DNA from: Arenicellales bacterium
GTDB lineage: Bacteria; Pseudomonadota; Gammaproteobacteria; Arenicellales; UBA868
NCBI GenBank assembly: GCA_028825345.1
Contig: JAPKAJ010000105.1
Location: 1 to 7,933 of the forward strand
Reading direction: 5' to 3'
Length of the DNA: 7,933 nt
Positions 1-6,524 of this stretch are shown here, piece by piece; within the stretch, counting starts at the first letter, position 1; every line of letters starts with the position of its first letter. The translations under genes were made by a program, and so were the position numbers. The notes under the pieces are model-generated. The model did no database searches. It was not told the origin of the DNA and saw only the letters and a program-made list of their open reading frames with translations.

Positions 1-53
1 CTTGCGACATATGGATTAACAGTCCACCGTTCTACCAACTGAACTACCGGGGA
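1..53 (-). tRNA. tRNA-Asn (anticodon GUU), 3' part cut off by the window edge
   Basis: Read on the minus strand, the sequence from 53 downwards folds as the first 53 positions of an asparagine tRNA. It starts with the acceptor strand TCCCCGG, then TA, and a D-arm GTTC...GAAC with the TTGGTAGA loop. The anticodon stem GTGGA/TCCAT closes with a G-T wobble pair around loop CTGTTAA, whose anticodon GTT occupies 18-20. After it come variable loop ATGTC and the first strand of the T stem (GCAAG), where the window ends. The body closely matches the Escherichia coli tRNA-Asn as I remember it. The T loop, the 3' acceptor strand and any encoded CCA lie outside, so their pairing cannot be checked here. 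It lies 68 bases downstream of fimT on the same strand but has its own promoter. Confidence 0.95.
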
Positions 54-67
54 TCGCAGGGTCGGCA

Positions 68-96
68 ATGCTACTGTCGGATGTGGTTTTGGTCAA
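68..96 (-). promoter_or_regulatory. Sigma-70 promoter of the tRNA-Asn gene
   Basis: On the minus strand a -35 box TTGACC (91-96) is separated by exactly 17 bases from a -10 box TAGCAT (68-73). The tRNA begins 14 bases after the -10 box, so transcription would start around 60-62 and leave a leader of roughly 7-9 bases. The bases just after the -10 box (TGCCGACC) are GC-rich. Such a discriminator is typical of stable-RNA promoters under stringent control; that last point is inference. Confidence 0.6.
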
Positions 97-121
97 GCGG
101 GCAAATCGATCTATTGGGGTT

Positions 122-691
122 TCAGGTACATCGAACCGGCTTGTTGCCGGGAGCCTGTGCCGACAATCTGGCACGTCCAGTAAGGTGAACAATCACGGCG
201 CGCCGGTTGCTCGATGCCAGGCCACAAATCCGGAAATGGCCATTCGGCCATGCACTACCGTCCGGCTTAAATAGGAGTCGGTCGGGGGTTCGCCAGCCAA
301 TGGTGAGACCGGAACTTCCGACGCTGGCCAGGATAAGCCTCTCATCCGGATCCAGAATATAGTTTTGATTAGGGTCGGCAAACGCGATCCAACCCCCTGA
401 CCATCCGTTGCCAGTCGCGCATCCTTCAGAGGTGTCCCCGGGGCACAGCGTTACCGAGTGACCTTGCCTGACCGCCTCGAGTCGAGCCAGGGCAAGATGG
501 TGGAGCAATCGTTTTGCTGCGCGGTCAATGCGAATTTGGTCGATATTTTGGTTATAGGCGCTGGCGCTGTAAAGCCCTAGGATGGCGAAAATAGATAGGC
601 AGATCATAAGTTCAATCAAGCTAAAGCCGCAGCTTGGGTTCGAGACTTTGCGGCGAATGGAAGATAATAGGAGCCTACCGTTTTTGTACAT
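122..691 (-). CDS. fimT: Type IV pilus minor pilin, FimT/GspH family pseudopilin
   Basis: The 189-residue protein has a type III (prepilin) signal: a basic leader of 22 residues, then G22/F23 with the motif GFSLIELMI and the conserved Glu at mature position 5 (E27). A hydrophobic helix runs to about residue 45. Prepilin peptidase PilD would cut after G22 and methylate F23. The globular part shows the family block WSGGWIAFAD (97-106) and four Cys (83, 91, 156, 188) that may form disulfides. Near the C-terminus, GRAR (172-175) fits the GRxR motif described for FimT proteins that bind DNA during natural transformation. The leader is long for a prepilin. The ATG at 691 has only a weak ribosome site (GGA about 10 bases upstream), so the exact start is less certain. 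No other pilin gene lies beside it. The gene is divergent from uvrB across 55 bases. A GspH role in type II secretion is less likely because there is no gsp context. Confidence 0.86.
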   Translation of the reverse strand: MYKNGRLLLSSIRRKVSNPSCGFSLIELMICLSIFAILGLYSASAYNQNIDQIRIDRAAKRLLHHLALARLEAVRQGHSVTLCPGDTSEGCATGNGWSGGWIAFADPNQNYILDPDERLILASVGSSGLTIGWRTPDRLLFKPDGSAWPNGHFRICGLASSNRRAVIVHLTGRARLSAQAPGNKPVRCT

Positions 692-746
692 ATATCCAAT
701 AGTCCGACATTACCCGGGATTGTTCTGTGAAGAAGCGCACTGAAAT

Positions 747-2780
747 ATGACTCGCCCGTTTGCCGTTGAAAGCCCGTTTGTGCCTGCTGGAGATCAACCT
801 GAGGCGATTGCCAAGCTAAAGGATGGCCTTGTTGCAGGGGAGGCGTTCCAGACCTTGCTTGGGGTTACCGGTTCGGGAAAAACATTCACAATCGCACATG
901 TCATTGCAGATTTGAATAGGCCTGCGCTGATACTAGCTCCAAACAAAACTCTGGCTGCCCAGCTTTATGCAGAGATGCGGGAGTTCTTTCCAAGTAATTC
1001 GGTTGAGTATTTTGTTTCTTACTATGATTATTACCAGCCTGAAGCCTATGTTCCGGCAAGCGATACCTTTATCGAAAAAGATGCGTCGATTAACGAACAT
1101 ATTGATCAGATGCGCCTGTCCGCCACCAAGGCCATCCTGGAGCGTGAAGACGTCATCATTGTTGCCACGGTTTCTGCGATCTATGGGTTGGGCGACCCAG
1201 CGGCCTATCATGGGATGATCCTGCACCTGCGTGAGGGCGGTCTTAGCAATCAACGTGAGGTCTTGCGCCGCCTTGCAGAGTTACAGTACACCCGCAATGA
1301 CATCGAGTTGCGACGGGGCAATTTTCGGGTGCGCGGTGATGTCATAGATATTTTTCCTGCTGAGTCCGAACGCTTCGCGGTTCGGGTTGAGCTTTTTGGA
1401 GATCAAATAGAGCAACTCACCCGTTTTGACCCTCTGACCGGGGAAACCGAACAGAAGGTGACTCGCTTTACCATCTACCCCAAGAGTCACTACGTCACTC
1501 CAAGGGAAAAAGTTCTCGAGGCAATTGTCAAAGTAAAAGCTGAGCTGGCTGACAGACTCACGGTCTTGCGTGACTTGGACAAGCTCGTGGAGGCCCAGCG
1601 TTTGGAGCAACGTACCCGTTATGACGTTGAGATGATGCAGGAGTTGGGTTATTGCGCCGGAATAGAAAATTACTCGAGGTTTCTTTCTGGGCGCGAAGCC
1701 GGCGAGCCCCCGCCGACATTGATGGATTACTTTCCCGCGGATTCGCTGCTGATTATCGACGAGAGCCACGTAACCGTACCCCAATTGGGAGCAATGTTTA
1801 AAGGAGACCGTTCGCGAAAGGAGAATCTGGTGGAATACGGTTTTCGTCTGCCATCGGCGATGGATAATCGGCCGTTACGGTTCGATGAGTTCGAGGGATT
1901 GATGCCTCGCACCGTATTTGTGTCGGCCACGCCAGCGGACTACGAGCACACCCGTAGCTCCGCGGTGGTCGAACAGGTTGTCCGGCCAACGGGGTTGGTT
2001 GATCCGATTATTGAAGTCAGGCCGGTAGTCAGCCAGGTAGATGATCTAATGTCGGAGATTCGGGAAAGGACATCAGTTTCGGAACGGGTGCTAGTGACAA
2101 CCCTGACCAAACGTATGTCGGAGGATCTGTGTGATTACCTCAATGACCATGGTATCAGAGTGAGATACCTGCATTCCGATATCGATACAGTTGAGCGAGT
2201 CGAGATTCTTTCTGATCTGCGACGAGGGGTTTTCGATGTGTTGGTCGGTATCAACTTATTGCGCGAAGGGCTCGATCTACCGGAGGTATCGCTGGTTGCT
2301 ATTCTCGACGCCGATAAAGAGGGCTTCTTACGCTCGGCGCGGTCATTGATTCAAACAATTGGCCGAGCCGCTCGACATATTAATGGTAAAGCTATTCTCT
2401 ACGGAGACGTGGTCACAAAATCTATGCAAAAAGCCATCGACGAAACGGATCGGCGGCGCGAAAAGCAAGAGGCCTATAACCAGCGTCACGGCATCGAGCC
2501 TCAATCTATTCGTAAGGAGGTTAAGGCGATTATCGAAGGGGCCGGCGGGGTTTCTGCTTCGCCTGGTAAGCAGAAAAAAGGCCGCAAGAGCCAAAATCTG
2601 GCAAACCTATCCGGCATCTCTTCGATGTCGCCTGGGGAATTGGGCAAACGGATCAACCAGTTGGAAAAACAGATGTACACCTATGCGAGGGATCTTGAGT
2701 TCGAACTGGCTGCGCAGACTCGCGATGAACTAACCCTTCTTAAACGCCAACAGTTGGGACCGCGAATCGGGGCGGCTTGA
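747..2780 (+). CDS. uvrB: Excinuclease ABC subunit B (UvrB)
   Basis: UvrB is the damage-verifying ATPase of nucleotide excision repair. It is loaded by UvrA and recruits UvrC for the dual incision. At 677 residues it has the normal full length. Visible parts in order: Walker A GVTGSGKT (39-46); the Tyr-rich beta-hairpin region that clamps one DNA strand (about 91-116, including Y93, Y95 and Y96); motif II DESH (338-341); helicase-type motifs V and VI in the second motor domain (NLLREGLDLP 503-512, QTIGRAARH 536-544); a Lys-rich linker (about 606-615); and the C-terminal UVR domain that contacts UvrC (about 628-664). The ATG at 747 matches the family N-terminus. Its ribosome site is weak (GAAGAAG about 10 bases upstream). 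I saw no CTGT-N8-ACAG LexA box in the 55-base gap before it, so SOS control is not evident. It is convergent with the lysW operon. Confidence 0.98.
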   Translation: MTRPFAVESPFVPAGDQPEAIAKLKDGLVAGEAFQTLLGVTGSGKTFTIAHVIADLNRPALILAPNKTLAAQLYAEMREFFPSNSVEYFVSYYDYYQPEAYVPASDTFIEKDASINEHIDQMRLSATKAILEREDVIIVATVSAIYGLGDPAAYHGMILHLREGGLSNQREVLRRLAELQYTRNDIELRRGNFRVRGDVIDIFPAESERFAVRVELFGDQIEQLTRFDPLTGETEQKVTRFTIYPKSHYVTPREKVLEAIVKVKAELADRLTVLRDLDKLVEAQRLEQRTRYDVEMMQELGYCAGIENYSRFLSGREAGEPPPTLMDYFPADSLLIIDESHVTVPQLGAMFKGDRSRKENLVEYGFRLPSAMDNRPLRFDEFEGLMPRTVFVSATPADYEHTRSSAVVEQVVRPTGLVDPIIEVRPVVSQVDDLMSEIRERTSVSERVLVTTLTKRMSEDLCDYLNDHGIRVRYLHSDIDTVERVEILSDLRRGVFDVLVGINLLREGLDLPEVSLVAILDADKEGFLRSARSLIQTIGRAARHINGKAILYGDVVTKSMQKAIDETDRRREKQEAYNQRHGIEPQSIRKEVKAIIEGAGGVSASPGKQKKGRKSQNLANLSGISSMSPGELGKRINQLEKQMYTYARDLEFELAAQTRDELTLLKRQQLGPRIGAA

Positions 2781-2854
2781 GCTGTGGGTTCCAAACAACG
2801 CCTTAAGCCTCCAACCCAATCACCACACTACCGTTATCGCGACGGCACTGAATC

Positions 2855-2890
2855 GGGTCGGCTGTCAGGCAACCGGACAGCCTATAACCC
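2855..2890. terminator. Hairpin between the convergent uvrB and lysJ genes, possible bidirectional terminator
   Basis: In the 121-base gap between the two stop codons, GGCTGTC (2860-2866) and GACAGCC (2876-2882) form a perfect 7-bp stem with a 9-base loop. An outer GGGT (2855-2858) / ACCC (2887-2890) pair extends it across a small internal loop. It sits where transcripts from both sides should end. Neither strand has a run of T after the stem, so it is not a textbook intrinsic terminator. A smaller 4-bp hairpin (CCGT 2831-2834 / ACGG 2842-2845) lies just before it. Confidence 0.4.
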
Positions 2891-2901
2891 TATCCAGGAA
2901 C

Positions 2902-4050
2902 TCAATCTGATAGCACGGCGTGCAGGGCGTCAATCACCGTATCCAGCTGATCCGAAGTGATAACGAGCGGTGGAAGCAGTCGAATCACTGTGGGACCGGC
3001 GGGTAAGGCAAGAACCCGACGCTGGAGGAGGGCCTTCAGGTAAGGGGTGGCTTTTTCTTTCAGTTCGATCCCGATCATTAGTCCGACCTGACGCACCTCC
3101 CGAACCCGGGCAGGTAACTTGGCCGAAAAACGATCAAGGAAATACTCCCCTTTGTCTCTGGCACTCGCAGCCAAGTCGTGGTCCAGCATGAAGTCGATAG
3201 TCGCGAGCGCGGCCGCGCAGGCTAGCGGGTTACCCCCAAACGTAGATCCGTGCACACCGATGCCTGCCTGAACCCGGTCAGTACACAGCACGGCACCCAT
3301 AGGCATTCCGCCGGCAATACCTTTAGCCAGGCACAACATGTCAGGCACAAGATCGAATCGCTCACAGGCAAAAAGAGTGCCGGTTCGGCAAAACCCAGTT
3401 TGAACCTCATCAATGATCAACAGCGCGCCTTGCTCATCGCAACAACGCCTTGCTGCTGCCAGGTAGTCCGCTTGTGCTGGTCGAACGCCACCCTCGCCTT
3501 GGACAACTTCCAGTATTACAGCAGCCGTGTTCTCATTGACTGCTTTCTCAAGCTTATCGATATTATTAAGAGGTACGAAAGCGCAATCTGGCAACAGAGG
3601 TTCGAATGCATCTCGGTACTTAAACGTGGCGCTCAATGCGCCGAGAGTTCGGCCATGAAAGCCCCGCATTGCCGCAACCAGTCCGGTACGTCCACTCGTT
3701 TTGCAGGCAAATTTGATCGCAGCCTCGACGCTTTCAGTGCCTGAATTGCACAGAAACACACGGTTGAGGCCGGGTGGTGAAAGCTCGACCAACTTTTGCA
3801 TTAGTTGCCCACGTTGATCGTTATAAAGGATGCCAGGACAAGTTATCAGAGTTTCAGCCTGACGGGCGAGAGCTTTAGCAACAGCTACGTTTGCGTGGCC
3901 CACATTAGCCACGCCAACGCCGGCGGCGCAGTCCAGATACTCGCCTCCCTTATCATCCCAGAGAATAGCGCCTTGCCCGCGTACAATATTGATCGCACGT
4001 CGTGGATAAACCTCTAGCGCATAGTCATCTTCAAGGTGGAGGCTCGTCAT
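2902..4050 (-). CDS. lysJ: LysW-linked semialdehyde aminotransferase, LysJ (acetylornithine aminotransferase family)
   Basis: This is a class III PLP aminotransferase of 382 residues, a normal length. The PLP lysine is K243 in LAKGIAGG, the Asp for the pyridine nitrogen is D214 in IIDEVQTG, phosphate contacts are SGTE (103-106) and T270 in STFGGNP, and FHGRT (131-135) is the usual cofactor-stacking region. By alignment it would be called ArgD. Its context, and stretches such as RGQGA (24-28), GVANVGH (46-52) and ALPAGPTVIRLLPPLVI (348-364), match LysJ of Thermus as I remember it. The expected reaction is glutamate-dependent amination of carrier-bound aminoadipate (or glutamate) semialdehyde to carrier-bound lysine (or ornithine). 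The ATG overlaps the lysZ stop by four bases (ATGA), with a GGGA ribosome site about 10 bases upstream. It is the last gene of the operon. A second role on free N-acetylated substrates in arginine synthesis is possible. Confidence 0.9.
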   Translation of the reverse strand: MTSLHLEDDYALEVYPRRAINIVRGQGAILWDDKGGEYLDCAAGVGVANVGHANVAVAKALARQAETLITCPGILYNDQRGQLMQKLVELSPPGLNRVFLCNSGTESVEAAIKFACKTSGRTGLVAAMRGFHGRTLGALSATFKYRDAFEPLLPDCAFVPLNNIDKLEKAVNENTAAVILEVVQGEGGVRPAQADYLAAARRCCDEQGALLIIDEVQTGFCRTGTLFACERFDLVPDMLCLAKGIAGGMPMGAVLCTDRVQAGIGVHGSTFGGNPLACAAALATIDFMLDHDLAASARDKGEYFLDRFSAKLPARVREVRQVGLMIGIELKEKATPYLKALLQRRVLALPAGPTVIRLLPPLVITSDQLDTVIDALHAVLSD

Positions 4051-4838
4051 TGGATGATCGTCCCTTTACCTGCAAGCGCGTCGCGGACCGGGTGCTCAGT
4101 ACGTCCATCAGCAATAATGACTTCTTTTGCACCCCCATCAAAAAGCCGGCGCAGGGCCAGCATTTTGCGTTTCATGCGGCCCTTGACCTGTTCCTCCCGG
4201 TCTTTAAGCTCGTTCGCGTTGATGAGGTTGACCACGCTGCCCGGATCATCCGGATCGTCGAGAAATCCAGGGGCTTCGATCAGTTGTACGATTCGATCCG
4301 CTTGCAGCGTCTCTTGAAGGATGCTCACAATATCGTCGTTTTCAGAGTTGATCGCATAGCCTTGTTCGTCAATGATTGGGATGCTGAGCACCGGCCGGTA
4401 CCCTTGTGTTATCAACATTTCAAGTAACGCGCCGTTTACCGATCGGGGTTTACCCGATAGATCGCGCTTTATCAGAGTTTTTCCACCTTCTCGCACGCGA
4501 ATTCCGCGATTGCGTTCACCTTGAATCAGCCGCCCGTCAAGGCCGCTCAGGCCAACTGCATTAATATTATGACGTTGGCACAACTCCACAAAGCGTCGGT
4601 TGCGCAAGCCCGCATAGGCCATCATGATCAGATCAATGGCATCGTCATCAGAGTAGACGCTGATGTAGCCAGAAACCGAAGTCAATTCCGTTTTTTCTAT
4701 GCCCAATTTGACACCGAGGGCATCGCGAGCAGCGTTGGCGCCCAGGACCACCAGGTAGGGCTCCTGCAACTGAGCGAGATCTGCGACCACCCCCGCCAGG
4801 TTAATTTGAGATCCGCCTCCGACTTTGATGATGTACAT
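4047..4838 (-). CDS. lysZ: LysW-linked aminoadipate/glutamate kinase, LysZ (acetylglutamate kinase family)
   Basis: This 263-residue amino-acid kinase should phosphorylate the side-chain carboxyl of aminoadipate (or glutamate) bound to LysW. It opens with IIKVGGG (3-9), which holds the catalytic Lys5. LysZ-like rather than ArgB-like features are GLSGLDGRL (96-104), GRMKRKM (220-226) and the end ADGRTEHPVRDALAGKGT (243-260). The nucleotide-side segment is AINSENDD (162-169). One oddity is that the second glycine-rich loop, normally HGG(G/S), reads VLGANAAR (31-38), so the usual His-Gly-Gly is lost. The DNA there is in frame, with no sign of a frameshift. An ATG at 4997 would add 53 residues, but they overlap the upstream gene in another frame and precede the conserved N-terminus, so I chose 4838. 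It starts 16 bases after the preceding stop, behind a weak AGG-type ribosome site. Confidence 0.88.
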   Translation of the reverse strand: MYIIKVGGGSQINLAGVVADLAQLQEPYLVVLGANAARDALGVKLGIEKTELTSVSGYISVYSDDDAIDLIMMAYAGLRNRRFVELCQRHNINAVGLSGLDGRLIQGERNRGIRVREGGKTLIKRDLSGKPRSVNGALLEMLITQGYRPVLSIPIIDEQGYAINSENDDIVSILQETLQADRIVQLIEAPGFLDDPDDPGSVVNLINANELKDREEQVKGRMKRKMLALRRLFDGGAKEVIIADGRTEHPVRDALAGKGTIIQ

Positions 4839-4854
4839 AGGTGGTGCCTGTGAA

Positions 4855-5490
4855 TCAGAGTGACTGAATGGTTCGGTTACTGATTGGTTGCCAGCCGCTT
4901 TCACCCGGATAGGGGGCAGAGCAAACGATCGACTCACTGGCCTGTTGGCAACAATGCATCTGAAAGTACGCTGGGTTTTCGTTGTAAATAGTTGCAAGTT
5001 CCGAAGAATCGGGGCTGGCGATGATCAGGTTCATGGCTCGCAAGTAGCGCGTACGTTTCTCGATGACATCGACACCTTTTTGAACCGATGGCAGCCGCCC
5101 ATAATGATCGAATCGTTTGATAAAATTGAAAATCTTTTCCGCACCTATCCGGCCTGTCTCGCGAATACGCACACCGCGCAGTTCGCCGTTGAAAATAAAT
5201 GCCCTCTGGCCGTCAACAAACGGCATGTTGTTTTCAACCCGGATGCCCTCATCACGAAAAGCACTGCGGGCATGGGCCAACAGCAACGTTGTGCCTCGGA
5301 ATTGTGTAAAGTTATCCTCCCAGATCGGGCGTATATCGCGATGAACCTTCCAGCCGTCAGCGTCTAGCCAAGCGCACCCCCAGCCGTGCCCTTGATACTC
5401 GGTGCTTTCGCGCGCAAGGGCAGCGAACCGTTCAAGATGTGAGCTGATCTCAAAGGGGCGCTCGGAACGTACCCATAGAAGTCGACACAT
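4855..5490 (-). CDS. Stand-alone class II glutamine-amidotransferase-like hydrolase in the LysW operon (possible carrier-releasing enzyme)
   Basis: The 211-residue protein is a single class II (Ntn) glutaminase domain. It starts Met-Cys, so removing Met exposes the nucleophile Cys2. Further landmarks are HGWG (35-38), AHAR with the substrate-carboxylate Arg (72-75), NNMPF (87-91), FNGEL with the oxyanion Asn-Gly (100-104), and SESIVCSAPY (186-195). Where relatives have T/S-D-S-E, with an Asp that holds the free alpha-amino group of glutamine, this protein seems to read IGAE (115-118). It carries no synthase domain. It begins 8 bases after lysY with no clear ribosome site (coupled translation likely) and is followed 16 bases later by lysZ. 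The known Thermus pathway has no such protein. Because lysK is missing here, I infer it cuts the gamma-glutamyl amide joining the finished amino acid to LysW, as EgtC cuts a gamma-glutamyl amide. A YafJ-like protein of unknown function, or an ammonia supplier, are the alternatives. Confidence 0.82.
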   Translation of the reverse strand: MCRLLWVRSERPFEISSHLERFAALARESTEYQGHGWGCAWLDADGWKVHRDIRPIWEDNFTQFRGTTLLLAHARSAFRDEGIRVENNMPFVDGQRAFIFNGELRGVRIRETGRIGAEKIFNFIKRFDHYGRLPSVQKGVDVIEKRTRYLRAMNLIIASPDSSELATIYNENPAYFQMHCCQQASESIVCSAPYPGESGWQPISNRTIQSL

Positions 5491-5498
5491 CGTTTGGT

Positions 5499-6524
5499 CT
5501 AAACCGGGTGAAGGCCCGGAAACTTCAGCCCCAATGTTTCGTTAAGGCCGTGCATAATATTAAAACACTGCACGGCCTGGCCCGCCGATCCTTTCATCAG
5601 GTTATCAATCGCACTGATAACGACGAGCCGGTCGGTGCCAGGGTCGCGCTCGAAGCCAATATCGCAATAGTTGGTTCCCGCGAGCAGTTTGGGCTCTGGA
5701 TAGCGGTGGATGCCGCTGCGCTCTTTAACAATCCGGACAAATGGCTCGTTGCCGTAATCTTCACGGTAGATCTTCCAAACGGCTTTCTCGTCAAGCGATT
5801 CAGATATAAAAACATGACAGGTGGCAAGAATGCCCCGCACCATTTCGATGGAAGTCGCCGAAAAGTGAATGGGGATATCTCCGAGCGATTGCTCAATCTC
5901 GCCGACGTGGCGATGTCCCGTTGGCCGATACGATCGGACGGCGCCGCTACGTTCCGGATGGTGACTGGCATCGCTCGAAACATTGCCGCCCTCGCTCGAG
6001 CCGGCTTTGACATCAATGACGATGGAGTCGACTAATCCACGGCGAGTCAACGGTCGCACGGCCAGGATGCTTGCTGTCGCGTTGCAGCCCGCACAGGCGA
6101 CAAGCGCGGCCGAACGTAGGGCGTCGCGGTGCAACTCGGGTACGCCATAAACGAAGCTGCCCAGCAGGTCGGGGCGAGAGTGCTCACCCGCATACCAATG
6201 CTGGTAACGCTCGGCACTGTGCAGTCTGAAATCTGCGCTGAGATCGACTAGACGTGGCGCGAGCGACTGGAAGTCGCCGATACTTTCCATAGCACGTCCG
6301 TGCGGCAGGCACAAAAACAGAACGTCACAGGGGCTCAACTGGGAAAGCGCGCAAAATTTGAGCCCAGTGGTTCCGCGCAAATTCGGGTGAGCTTTGGAGA
6401 CGGACTTCCCTGCAAAGCGTTCCGAAGTGACTTGGACAACCTGGCAGTCTGAATGAAACAATAGCAATCGAAGCAGTTCACCGCCAGTATATCCCGAGCC
6501 ACCGACGATTCCGACCCGGATCAT
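5499..6524 (-). CDS. lysY: LysW-linked aminoadipyl/glutamyl phosphate reductase, LysY (ArgC family)
   Basis: This 341-residue NADPH-dependent reductase would convert the carrier-bound acyl phosphate made by LysZ to the semialdehyde, releasing phosphate. The N-terminal Rossmann fold shows GGSGYTG (8-14). The catalytic Cys147 lies in AGCNATAS (145-152); canonical ArgC has PGCYPT there, while GCNAT is what I recall from LysY-type members. The catalytic-region His residues are in TGHRHVGEIEQ (202-212). The C-terminal block NLMKGSAGQA (308-317) is the family signature. The length is normal. The ATG shares one base with the lysX stop (TGATG), with GGAG 8 bases upstream, so translation is probably coupled. 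If the operon worked on free N-acetylglutamate this would simply be ArgC, but the LysW and LysX genes next to it argue for carrier-bound substrates. Confidence 0.9.
   Translation of the reverse strand: MIRVGIVGGSGYTGGELLRLLLFHSDCQVVQVTSERFAGKSVSKAHPNLRGTTGLKFCALSQLSPCDVLFLCLPHGRAMESIGDFQSLAPRLVDLSADFRLHSAERYQHWYAGEHSRPDLLGSFVYGVPELHRDALRSAALVACAGCNATASILAVRPLTRRGLVDSIVIDVKAGSSEGGNVSSDASHHPERSGAVRSYRPTGHRHVGEIEQSLGDIPIHFSATSIEMVRGILATCHVFISESLDEKAVWKIYREDYGNEPFVRIVKERSGIHRYPEPKLLAGTNYCDIGFERDPGTDRLVVISAIDNLMKGSAGQAVQCFNIMHGLNETLGLKFPGLHPV

Noticed and set aside
692..746. LexA/SOS box in the fimT-uvrB gap
   Set aside because: No CTGT-N8-ACAG match is present. The nearest sequence (TGTACATATATCC) lacks the second half-site.
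4839..4997. Upstream in-frame extension of LysZ by 53 residues
   Set aside because: It overlaps the 3' end of the amidotransferase-like gene in another frame, lacks family similarity, and the conserved kinase N-terminus begins exactly at the Met encoded at 4838.
3250..6035. Plus-strand open frames of 140-175 codons opposite lysJ, lysZ, the amidotransferase-like gene and lysY
   Set aside because: They are antisense shadows of strongly conserved genes. Their translations show no domain, and the minus-strand genes carry all the catalytic motifs.
2902..6524. Plain arginine genes argD, argB and argC
   Set aside because: The reductase, kinase and aminotransferase are coupled to lysW and lysX. The kinase and aminotransferase carry LysZ- and LysJ-like motifs (GLDGRL, GRMKRK, ALPAGPTVIR), so a carrier-bound pathway is the better reading, although dual use is not excluded.
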